Shown here: piece by piece, positions 7,695-13,503 of the stretch
Layout of the letters: each line of letters begins with the position of its first letter
Position numbering within the stretch: position 1 is the first letter of the stretch
Source of the DNA: Candidatus Izemoplasmatales bacterium
GTDB lineage: Bacteria > Bacillota_I > Bacilli_A > Izemoplasmatales > Hujiaoplasmataceae
Assembly (NCBI GenBank): GCA_028691335.1
Contig: JAQUZK010000016.1
Coordinates: 1-13,503 of the forward strand
Direction: 5' to 3'
Length of the DNA: 13,503 bases
Notes under the pieces: generated by a model
The model's database searches: none
What the model was told of the DNA's origin: nothing
The model's input: the letters and a program-made list of their open reading frames with translations, nothing else
Translations under genes and position numbers: made by a program

Positions 7695-8553
7695 TTAAAT
7701 CACCTTTTAGTTTCTCTGTATACTGATAAAAGAAACCCTTGTTATATTTATCTTTATATTTACGAAGAAATTCCGGGATAAACTCTTCATTTTTATACGC
7801 TTTTATACTTTCATAATATTCTTCATCATCAAGGAAAATTCTCTCAACAAAAAAATCATCTAATTTTCCTTCTAGTTCTTTAATTTCTGAAAACGACTCT
7901 AAAGCTTTATCTCTAAAAATATGTGTACCAAATTCATCTTCTAAAATCGGATAAAAACTTTCTTTTCTCATTTCTTCTTTTAGTCTAAATCCTTGATTAT
8001 TAACTATATTTTCATGAACTATATTTTTATAAACAAAGTAATTACTTAACAACTTTCTTTTTGAATAAAACATATCTAAAAAGCCATGTCCAACCAAAGA
8101 AAACTCAGTTTTCTTATTTTCTAATATTTTCTTAATTTCTTCTAATGTAATCTCTTTAGAAATTGTGATTCCCTTAATACTATTCATGAAAAAGTAATCA
8201 CTGTCAAAACTATTAGTATTCATAGTGCCTGGTTGATAAATAACTCTATCCTGCATCTCATACTCTCTTGCGATTATCATTACGGTTATATCACCAACAA
8301 CTATACCGGAAACACCTTTTTCTTTTGCATCTTGTAATATAGATCTCACTAAGTCGATATCATCTTCATGAATCATCTTATTTAAAAACAAATATACAGG
8401 CTTATTATATTTGACAATCTTATCAAGTTCATCATATATTTCTTTATTTATCCCTCTTACTGCTAAAGGAGTATCAACAGACAAAACATCAACCCCAAGG
8501 TCGATTAATTTTTCTATTTCTTCTACTGTTTTTAATTTAGCAACAATTCTCAA
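7684..8553 (-). CDS. trhP1: U32-related protein TrhP1 (YrrN-like), lacks all cysteines
   Basis: The product is 289 aa. It shows the shorter U32 TIM-barrel form: VDVLSVDTPLAVRG near the start, then SGIVVGDITVM, and SLVGHGFLDMFYSKRKLLSNY (152-172) at the place of the U32 signature. The signature cysteines are missing (compare GMC-x4-GRC in trhP2), and the protein contains no Cys at all, so it cannot hold an iron-sulfur cluster itself. YrrN/TrhP1 acts with YrrO/TrhP2 in ho5U34 synthesis; a heteromeric partner role is inferred. The start is a TTG at 8553, the only plausible initiation codon after AAAGGTGAT (8570-8562), eight bases away and just past the trmR stop. The TTG start and wider spacing may lower its output relative to trhP2. 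Confidence 0.85.
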   Translation of the reverse strand: MRIVAKLKTVEEIEKLIDLGVDVLSVDTPLAVRGINKEIYDELDKIVKYNKPVYLFLNKMIHEDDIDLVRSILQDAKEKGVSGIVVGDITVMIIAREYEMQDRVIYQPGTMNTNSFDSDYFFMNSIKGITISKEITLEEIKKILENKKTEFSLVGHGFLDMFYSKRKLLSNYFVYKNIVHENIVNNQGFRLKEEMRKESFYPILEDEFGTHIFRDKALESFSEIKELEGKLDDFFVERIFLDDEEYYESIKAYKNEEFIPEFLRKYKDKYNKGFFYQYTEKLKGDLNES

Positions 8554-8555
8554 GA

Positions 8556-9179
8556 TTACAAATCACCTTTCTTAATCGATATCGACATTCCGTCACCAAT
8601 CTCATATATATAAGTATCAAAATCAGGATGAGTACTGATTATTTTATTAAAATCAGAAATCTTCTTAACAAGGCTTCTTAATCTTTTTGACTCAATATCA
8701 TCTTTATTCTCTACCATTCCATGAAATAATAAATTATCGCATACAACGATACCCTGTGAAACTAAGTTATGCTTAAACTTTTCCAAAAACTTATAGTATT
8801 GACCTTTAGCTGCATCAATAAAAATCAAATCAAACTTCATCATTAAATCAACCTCTAAAGCGTCACCATGAATAACATTAACACGAGACGACAAAAAAGC
8901 TGATTCAACATTAGCTCTAGCAATATTATAAGTATTTAAGTCTTTCTCAATAGTAGTAATCACCGCTTGAGAGTTTAGCGCCATCATTATGGCGCTATAC
9001 CCTATGGCCGATCCAATTTCTAAAACACTTTTAGCTTTGGATATTTGTATTAATTGAATCAATAAATTGATGCCTTCTTCACTAATAATCGGTGTTTTTA
9101 ATTCTTTAGCCTGACTTAAAATTTTTTGGATTATCTCAGGTTTACTTTTTTGATTAAGCGAAGAAAGATAACTATTCAT
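8556..9179 (-). CDS. trmR: tRNA 5-hydroxyuridine methyltransferase TrmR (YrrM-like)
   Basis: The product is 207 aa. It is a metal-dependent O-methyltransferase (family 3, catechol-OMT-like). The SAM site is VLEIGSAIGYS (52-62), with TTIEKD (75-80) at strand 2. FIDAAKGQY (120-128) supplies the metal ligand D122 and nearby K125, and CDNLLFHG (147-154) supplies D148 and N149. YrrM of B. subtilis, renamed TrmR, methylates ho5U34 to 5-methoxyuridine in tRNA, using the product of the two U32 proteins encoded next. The start ATG at 9179 overlaps the preceding gene by 8 bases and has only a weak GAAGA upstream, suggesting coupling. In Bacillus mltG lies between yrzB and yrrM; it is absent here. Confidence 0.92.
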   Translation of the reverse strand: MNSYLSSLNQKSKPEIIQKILSQAKELKTPIISEEGINLLIQLIQISKAKSVLEIGSAIGYSAIMMALNSQAVITTIEKDLNTYNIARANVESAFLSSRVNVIHGDALEVDLMMKFDLIFIDAAKGQYYKFLEKFKHNLVSQGIVVCDNLLFHGMVENKDDIESKRLRSLVKKISDFNKIISTHPDFDTYIYEIGDGMSISIKKGDL

Positions 9180-9462
9180 TTTCTTCTAATTTTTCTTCCT
9201 CTTCTTCTAAGAAACTTTCAAGAACTTCTTCAACAAAGTCCCATTCTTCATCTGTTTCAATTGGAACAAGATTTCCTTCTTCTCCATCTTCAGGATTAAA
9301 GCTGGCTGCGAAATATTCTCCTGTTTCATCATCTTTCAATTGATAAACCAAATAAGATTTTCCAAATTCTTCAGAATCAAAAGTCATAATAATAACTGCT
9401 TCTAACTCATTTCCTAACTCATCGGTAATAATTAAAGTATCATCAAATTCTTGCATTTTCAT
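9172..9462 (-). CDS. yrzB: DUF1292 family protein, YrzB-like
   Basis: The product is 96 aa of a small, very acidic cytoplasmic protein family of unknown function. The family core is clear: ITDELGNELEAVII, TFDSEEFGKSYLVY (27-40) and NLVPIETDEEWDFVEEVLESF (63-83). The C-terminus is a run of Glu with few other residues. The position between ruvX and trmR/mltG is conserved in Bacillota, but no biochemical role is established. The ATG at 9462 overlaps the ruvX stop as ATGA; a second ATG two codons later (9456) has better spacing to GAGAG and may be the true start. The gene overlaps trmR by 8 bases. Confidence 0.92.
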   Translation of the reverse strand: MKMQEFDDTLIITDELGNELEAVIIMTFDSEEFGKSYLVYQLKDDETGEYFAASFNPEDGEEGNLVPIETDEEWDFVEEVLESFLEEEEEKLEENE

Positions 9463-9881
9463 ACTCTCTTTCTGCTATCTAAATAGCTTTGTAATATAAT
9501 TGTGGCAGCTACAAAGTCAACCTTTGTTTTTCTTTTCTTTCTAGTAAGATTGGCTGATATCATCATTGATTCCGCCATTTTTGAAGTTAATCTTTCATCC
9601 CAAAGAATAACATCTTTTTCAAACTTCTTAATTAACATCTCTTTAAAGTCTATTGATACTTGAGCTTGGAATCCTAAACTGCCATCCATATTCTTAGGAA
9701 GCCCCAATACGAAGCATTCAATATCTTCATCTTTAAGTATAGCAAATAATCTTTCGATTGCATACTCAAAATCATTATTTGTAAAAGTTATTGTTTCTAG
9801 TTTGTTCGCAATAATATTTGAAGGATCAGAAATTGCGATACCTAATGTTTTAGATCCTAAATCTAAGCCTACTATTTTCAT
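9459..9881 (-). CDS. ruvX: RuvX/YqgF RNase H-fold nuclease
   Basis: The product is 140 aa (YrrK in B. subtilis). YqgF proteins have an RNase H fold and are linked both to Holliday-junction cleavage and to 16S rRNA 5' maturation. The motifs are GLDLGSKTLGIAISD (5-19) with D7, VLGLPKNMDGS (58-68), LWDERLTS (93-100) with D95/E96, and the closing acid D122 in KVDFVAAT (120-127). The ATG at 9881 overlaps the alaS stop as ATGA, with AAGGA upstream. In Bacillus ireB/yrzL lies between alaS and this gene; here they abut directly. Essentiality in many bacteria favours the rRNA role. Confidence 0.95.
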   Translation of the reverse strand: MKIVGLDLGSKTLGIAISDPSNIIANKLETITFTNNDFEYAIERLFAILKDEDIECFVLGLPKNMDGSLGFQAQVSIDFKEMLIKKFEKDVILWDERLTSKMAESMMISANLTRKKRKTKVDFVAATIILQSYLDSRKRV

Positions 9882-12508
9882 AGAATTAAATCCTTAACGT
9901 AATTAATGGCTTCATCTAGTTTCTCTAAATCTTTTCCACCAGCTTGTGCAAAATCTGGTCTTCCTCCACCATTTCCGCCACATATTTGTGCAGCGTTTTT
10001 AACTACTTGTCCTGCATTGATTTGTTTAATGTTACTTTTAGCGACAAAAACGATTTTTTCTTCAATAACAGAAGCTAAGAAAATAAAATCCAAATCATTA
10101 TTAGCTAAATAATCATCAGCCAATTGCTTTAATGCTGACCCGTTAACATTCTCTAACTTAGCAATAACTTTATTACCATATGTAAAATCACTTAAATCAT
10201 TCACAGATTCCAAAGCTTTTGTTTCCTTTAAGCGATTAAAGGTTTTTTCTAATTCTTTAACAGCTAATTGAGCCTCGTGCAATTCATTTCGTTTATCAAT
10301 AACATCTTGATAACTACCTAAAGAAACAGAGTTCTTTTTGAAATTAAAATCTAATTCTATATTTGCTTTTTTAGCTTCAAGCAATATCTTATTAGCCTTA
10401 TTTACTAAATTATCAATATCTTGATTTAACCCTACTAACGAATCTGCTAAAGTATCAACCATCTTATTTGCGACAGCTTCTATTCTAAAAATCCCTGATC
10501 CAATTGATGAGACTGACTTAATCGCAAACTTACCAATATCGCTGAGATCTTTTACATGTGTTCCACCGCATAAATCTAAAGTATACTTCAAATCAATTGT
10601 TCTAACTTTATCCCCGTATTTTTCACCAAACTCAGCTATAGCTCCTAATTGTTTTGCTTCTTCTACTTTCATAATTCTAGTTGATGACTTATAAGAATCC
10701 TTAATCATATCATTAACTTTTTCTTCAATTGTTAAAATGACTTCATCTTCAATGTTTTCATAATGATTAAAATCAAATCTTAATCCATCAAAACTTACCT
10801 GAGATCCTTGTTGGGAAACATGGTTACCGAGAACATCTCTTAAAACCTTAAATAATAAATGTGTAGCAGAATGATGATATTCAGTCAATTTTCTTCTAGT
10901 TTTATCAACCTCAGCCTTAACTACCATACCCTCATAACTAGTAGATAGTTCTTCACTAGTTTTATGAAGAAACTGTCCGTTAGGAAGCTTTTCAACATCA
11001 ATTATTTTCAAACTTATACTATCATTATAAATTAATCCATGATCAGCCAATTGACCACCAGAAGTTGCGTAGAAAGGCGTCTTATCTAAAACCAATCCTT
11101 CAGGGAAAACCTTAATGATTTTAGCTTCAATCTCTAAAGTTTCGTAACCTACAAACTCTGATTCTAAAACAAAACTCAGATACTCTTCATTTTGTCCCAT
11201 CATAGAATCAGCTTCACTTCTTGCATTTCTAGCTCTTTCTTTTTGTTTATCCATTTCTAATTTAAACCCTTTAATATCTACTTCATAACCTTGTTCTAAA
11301 GCATATTCAGCGGTAAGTTCTAATGGGAAACCATAAGTATCATATAATAAGAAAGCATCTTTCCCACTTATTATCTTTTCACTTATAGATATAATTTCCG
11401 ATAATTTCTTTTCACCTGATAAAAGAGTTTCTAAGAATTTATTTTCTTCAGTCTCAACGATTTTCTTAACAATTGGCAACTTATCTTCAATATAAGGATA
11501 AAAAGGTAATAATATTGAGGCAGCTGTATCTATCAAAGAAACTAAGAAAGGTTTATCAATTTTTAATTGTTTACCATATTTTACAGCCCTTCTTAATAAT
11601 CTTCTCAATACATATCCTCTACCTTCGTTACTTAACATGGCTCCATCACTAATAGCCATAGTGACAGTTCGAATATGATCGGCGATTACTTTAAAAGCTT
11701 TTTGTCCTTCATAAGGAACATTAGCTACCTTAGAAATCTCATTGATAATCGGCATAAATAAATCAGTTTCAAAATTAGTTTTAGCTCCTTGAATAACTGA
11801 CGCGAATCTTTCTAATCCCGCTCCAGTATCGATGTTTTTTGAAGGAAGTTCTGGATAGTTTTCTCTACTCAATCCATCAATTGCATTATATTGAGATAAA
11901 ACTATATTCCACAACTCTACATATCTGTCATTTTCGATATCTTTTTTTATTGATTCAGTTGTGAAATCACCAAAGCTTTCACCTCTATCAAAAAAGATTT
12001 CTGTACATGGCCCACAAGGACCTGAACCAATTTCCCAAAAATTACCTTCACTAGGAATTAAATGTTCTTCTTCAACCCCTAATTTTAACCATCTCTCTTT
12101 TGTGTCTAAATCAGTTGGATAATAAGTAAAATATAATTTTTCAATAGGAAAACCAAAATATTTTTCATCTGTTAAAAGCTCAAAACCATACTCAATAGCT
12201 TCTTCTCTAAAATAATCACCTATTGAAAAATTACCCATCATCTCAAAAAACGTGTGATGTCTAGCTGTATTTCCTACATTTTCAATATCATTAGTTCTAA
12301 TACATTTTTGAACGTTTACAATTCTTGGGTTTTTAGGAACAACGCGTCCATCAAAATACTTCTTCAAAGCCGCCACTCCTGAATTCATCCATAATAAAGT
12401 AGGATCATTGTTTGGTATCAAAGACGCCCCTTCTTCAACTGAATGACCCTTATCTTTAAAAAAATTTAACCATGTTTTTCTAATTTCATTTCCTGTCATA
12501 TATCTCAC
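9878..12508 (-). CDS. alaS: Alanyl-tRNA synthetase
   Basis: The product is 876 aa, full length for the family. It charges tRNA-Ala and hydrolyses misacylated Ser- and Gly-tRNA-Ala. The catalytic domain has motif 2 in RHHTFFEMMGNFSIG (83-97) and motif 3 in GAGLERF (229-235). The editing domain has H546-x3-H550 (HHSATH) and C647 with H651 (CGGTH), the zinc-binding set. The C-Ala domain ends with CGGNGGGRPDFAQAGG (843-858). The start chosen is GTG at 12508 (VRYMTGNEIR): GAGGTGAT at 12520-12513 precedes it, and the reading lines up with the N-terminus of Bacillus AlaRS. The ATG at 12499 is possible but too far from that site, and a more upstream ATG near 12535 lies in the terminator U-run. Expression is controlled by the upstream T-box. 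Confidence 0.97.
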   Translation of the reverse strand: MRYMTGNEIRKTWLNFFKDKGHSVEEGASLIPNNDPTLLWMNSGVAALKKYFDGRVVPKNPRIVNVQKCIRTNDIENVGNTARHHTFFEMMGNFSIGDYFREEAIEYGFELLTDEKYFGFPIEKLYFTYYPTDLDTKERWLKLGVEEEHLIPSEGNFWEIGSGPCGPCTEIFFDRGESFGDFTTESIKKDIENDRYVELWNIVLSQYNAIDGLSRENYPELPSKNIDTGAGLERFASVIQGAKTNFETDLFMPIINEISKVANVPYEGQKAFKVIADHIRTVTMAISDGAMLSNEGRGYVLRRLLRRAVKYGKQLKIDKPFLVSLIDTAASILLPFYPYIEDKLPIVKKIVETEENKFLETLLSGEKKLSEIISISEKIISGKDAFLLYDTYGFPLELTAEYALEQGYEVDIKGFKLEMDKQKERARNARSEADSMMGQNEEYLSFVLESEFVGYETLEIEAKIIKVFPEGLVLDKTPFYATSGGQLADHGLIYNDSISLKIIDVEKLPNGQFLHKTSEELSTSYEGMVVKAEVDKTRRKLTEYHHSATHLLFKVLRDVLGNHVSQQGSQVSFDGLRFDFNHYENIEDEVILTIEEKVNDMIKDSYKSSTRIMKVEEAKQLGAIAEFGEKYGDKVRTIDLKYTLDLCGGTHVKDLSDIGKFAIKSVSSIGSGIFRIEAVANKMVDTLADSLVGLNQDIDNLVNKANKILLEAKKANIELDFNFKKNSVSLGSYQDVIDKRNELHEAQLAVKELEKTFNRLKETKALESVNDLSDFTYGNKVIAKLENVNGSALKQLADDYLANNDLDFIFLASVIEEKIVFVAKSNIKQINAGQVVKNAAQICGGNGGGRPDFAQAGGKDLEKLDEAINYVKDLIL

Positions 12509-12533
12509 AAATATCACCTCATCAAAAATCATC

Positions 12534-12568
12534 AAAAAAAGAAAATCGCCCCTTGTAAAAGGACGATT
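12534..12568 (-). terminator. T-box conditional terminator before alaS
   Basis: On the minus strand AATCGTCCTT (12568-12559) pairs with AAGGGGCGATT (12554-12544), giving 10-11 pairs including G-U, followed by TTTTC and seven T (to 12534). It is mutually exclusive with the antiterminator because CCTT is shared. Confidence 0.93.
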
Positions 12569-12748
12569 AATCGCGGTACCACCTTAATTCTAACATCTAG
12601 TTAGCACTTAAACTCTTAACGCGAGCAACGGGTGTTTTTAACACCACTCAGAAGGAGCTTCATCAATAATTTATGTTTAGTTCCACCTAATCTAAACTCT
12701 CTATTCTTTATAAAAAATTAATTACTAGTCTTCGTCCTCGATTTATAC
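12534..12748 (-). promoter_or_regulatory. T-box riboswitch, Ala specifier (tRNA-Ala responsive)
   Basis: On the minus strand the leader holds the T-box core AAGGTGGTACCGCGA (12585-12571); its UGGU would pair with the ACCA end of uncharged tRNA-Ala. Stem I has the AGAGAG segment (about 12701-12696) and a TTTAG/CTAAA apical stem around GTGGAA. The specifier loop 3' side reads GAAGCTCC, giving codon GCT (12658-12656) for Ala, which agrees with the gene downstream. A stem III hairpin GGTGT-TAAAA-ACACC follows (about 12644-12630). The AAGG of the T-box can pair with CCTT of the terminator 5' arm, giving the alternative antiterminator fold. Uncharged tRNA-Ala would permit read-through into the seven-gene operon. 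Confidence 0.95.
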
Positions 12749-12754
12749 AAAAAT

Positions 12755-12783
12755 ATTATACAATATTCATTATCTTTTTGCAA
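12755..12783 (-). promoter_or_regulatory. Sigma-A type promoter of the T-box/alaS operon
   Basis: On the minus strand, -35 TTGCAA (12783-12778), a 17-base spacer and -10 TATAAT (12760-12755). A purine start (G) falls at about 12748, at the 5' end of the T-box. The -35 begins five bases after the recD2 stop, and no terminator separates the genes. Confidence 0.82.
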
Positions 12784-12788
12784 ATAGA

Positions 12789-13503
12789 TTACAAGAAATC
12801 TGAAATTTTTACATCATCACTTTTAATAGGTTTTAAAGATTGATTTAAAAGTTGGTTTAGCAAAGTGTTTCTTTTTCTATCCAAACCTAATACACCTCGT
12901 TTATAAGCTTCAAAATCACCTATCAAAATCAAGTTCTCTTTCGCTCTAGTGACAGCAGTATATAGGAGTTTTCTCTTCAACATAATATTATAAGCTTTTG
13001 TTAAAGGTAAAATAACAGCTTTAAACTCTGAACCTTGAGATTTATGAATAGAAACCGCATATGCTAAAGTTAAATTCTCTAAATCTTTTCTACTATACTT
13101 AACAATATTCTCAGAAAAATCAACTATCAGTTCATCATTTGGAGTAATCCCGATTACTATACCTTGATCTCCGTTCATAATATTATCTTCTGGTTGATTA
13201 ACTAATTGCATAACTTTATCATTATACCAAAACTCTTTATCATTAAATTTTACAGAGATATCTTTATTCAAACTATTAAAAGTAGATTGTATCAATGAGT
13301 TCATCCTATCAATTCCATTTATACCCTTATAAACTGGTATTAATACTTGGATATCATTTAATAAATCATATCCATTATCAACTAGAAGTTTAATTCTTTC
13401 TAAAACTCGATAGCTAATATTTTGATCATTTGCATTAACAAACTGTTTATCATCGTAATTCCTAAAAAAATTCTCATCGATGTTTTTATTTAATATATCA
13501 TAA
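12789..13503 (-). CDS. recD2: RecD2-like ATP-dependent DNA helicase (partial, N-terminus outside window)
   Basis: The last 237 complete codons of a larger gene; the frame is open to the right edge, so the Met at 13304 is internal. RecD2 (YrrC) is a superfamily 1B 5'-3' helicase acting in replication-fork and repair processes without RecBC. Visible C-terminal motifs are DIQVLIPVYKGINGIDRMN, NDKVMQLVNQ with GDQGIVIGI (the SH3-like insertion region), motif V/Va in LAYAVSIHKSQGSEF and motif VI in LLYTAVTRAKENLILIG. The TAA stop at 12791-12789 comes just before the alaS promoter. Gene order recD2 then alaS is close to that in Bacillus. The usual N-terminal and Walker A regions cannot be assessed here. 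Confidence 0.92.
   Translation of the reverse strand, partial: YDILNKNIDENFFRNYDDKQFVNANDQNISYRVLERIKLLVDNGYDLLNDIQVLIPVYKGINGIDRMNSLIQSTFNSLNKDISVKFNDKEFWYNDKVMQLVNQPEDNIMNGDQGIVIGITPNDELIVDFSENIVKYSRKDLENLTLAYAVSIHKSQGSEFKAVILPLTKAYNIMLKRKLLYTAVTRAKENLILIGDFEAYKRGVLGLDRKRNTLLNQLLNQSLKPIKSDDVKISDFL

Noticed and set aside
9906..10112. Plus-strand frame of 68 codons inside alaS
   Set aside because: It is antisense to the conserved C-Ala domain; no independent coding evidence.
9878..12535. alaS start at the far upstream ATG near 12535
   Set aside because: It sits in the U-run of the T-box terminator, upstream of the GAGGTGAT ribosome site, and adds residues with no counterpart in AlaRS.
12784..12810. 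Possible terminator at the recD2 end (AGATT/AATCT)
   Set aside because: Five A-T-rich pairs and no proper T-run; read-through into the alaS leader is more likely.
12789..13304. A self-contained 171-residue protein starting at 13304
   Set aside because: The frame is open to the window edge and the upstream residues continue the RecD2 helicase domain, so the Met is internal.

Overview
The window is a gene-dense, AT-rich piece of a low-GC Gram-positive (Bacillota) chromosome. All 16 genes lie on the minus strand, so transcription runs from high to low coordinates. Gene content and order match the Bacillus subtilis recD2-alaS-yrrK-yrzB-yrrMNO-udk-greA-mtnN and yqeG-yqeH-yqeK-rsfS-yqeM-comEA regions, here joined end to end. 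UGA is a genuine stop (alaS, ruvX, trhP1 and yqeH end in TGA) and Trp is encoded by TGG, which excludes the Mycoplasma/Spiroplasma code. The usual neighbours mltG (cell-wall lytic transglycosylase) and ireB are missing from the alaS operon, and nadD, aroE and yhbY are missing from the yqe cluster. Together with the base composition this suggests a lineage near the wall-less Mollicutes that kept the standard code (Acholeplasma, Izemoplasma or Haloplasma type). That placement is inference.

Layout in transcription order. (1) 13503-12789: C-terminal part of the RecD2 helicase, cut by the window edge. (2) 12783-12534: a sigma-A promoter and a complete T-box riboswitch with Ala specifier GCU and a strong terminator. 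(3) 12508-5890: tightly packed operon alaS, ruvX, yrzB-like, trmR, trhP1, trhP2, udk, with mostly overlapping junctions. (4) 5882-3957: greA behind its own probable extended -10 promoter, then mtnN and a YgjP-like metalloprotease-fold gene, closed by a terminator. (5) 3906-539: promoter, yqeG, yqeH, yqeK, rsfS, yqeM, closed by a terminator. (6) 533-1: a hairpin covering the Shine-Dalgarno site, then a membrane-anchored tandem-SLBB protein, probably comEA, cut by the left edge.

The genes work together as a translation and stress housekeeping block. AlaRS is controlled by uncharged tRNA-Ala through the T-box. The same transcript carries the set predicted to hydroxylate and then methylate wobble U34 (TrhP1/TrhP2, TrmR), a modification that extends decoding by tRNAs for four-codon boxes, including Ala. 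MtnN can clear the S-adenosylhomocysteine made by TrmR and YqeM. YqeH and RsfS act on ribosome assembly and silencing, YqeK hydrolyses Ap4A, and GreA rescues stalled RNA polymerase. No mobile element, CRISPR array, tRNA or rRNA gene was seen, and no stretch of more than 300 bases lacks a gene; the longest gap (12509-12788) is the T-box leader. I see no wholly new multi-gene system. The best leads are the hairpin over the comEA ribosome site, the pure (GAT)11 tract in yqeM, and the cysteine-free TrhP1 beside a four-cysteine TrhP2.
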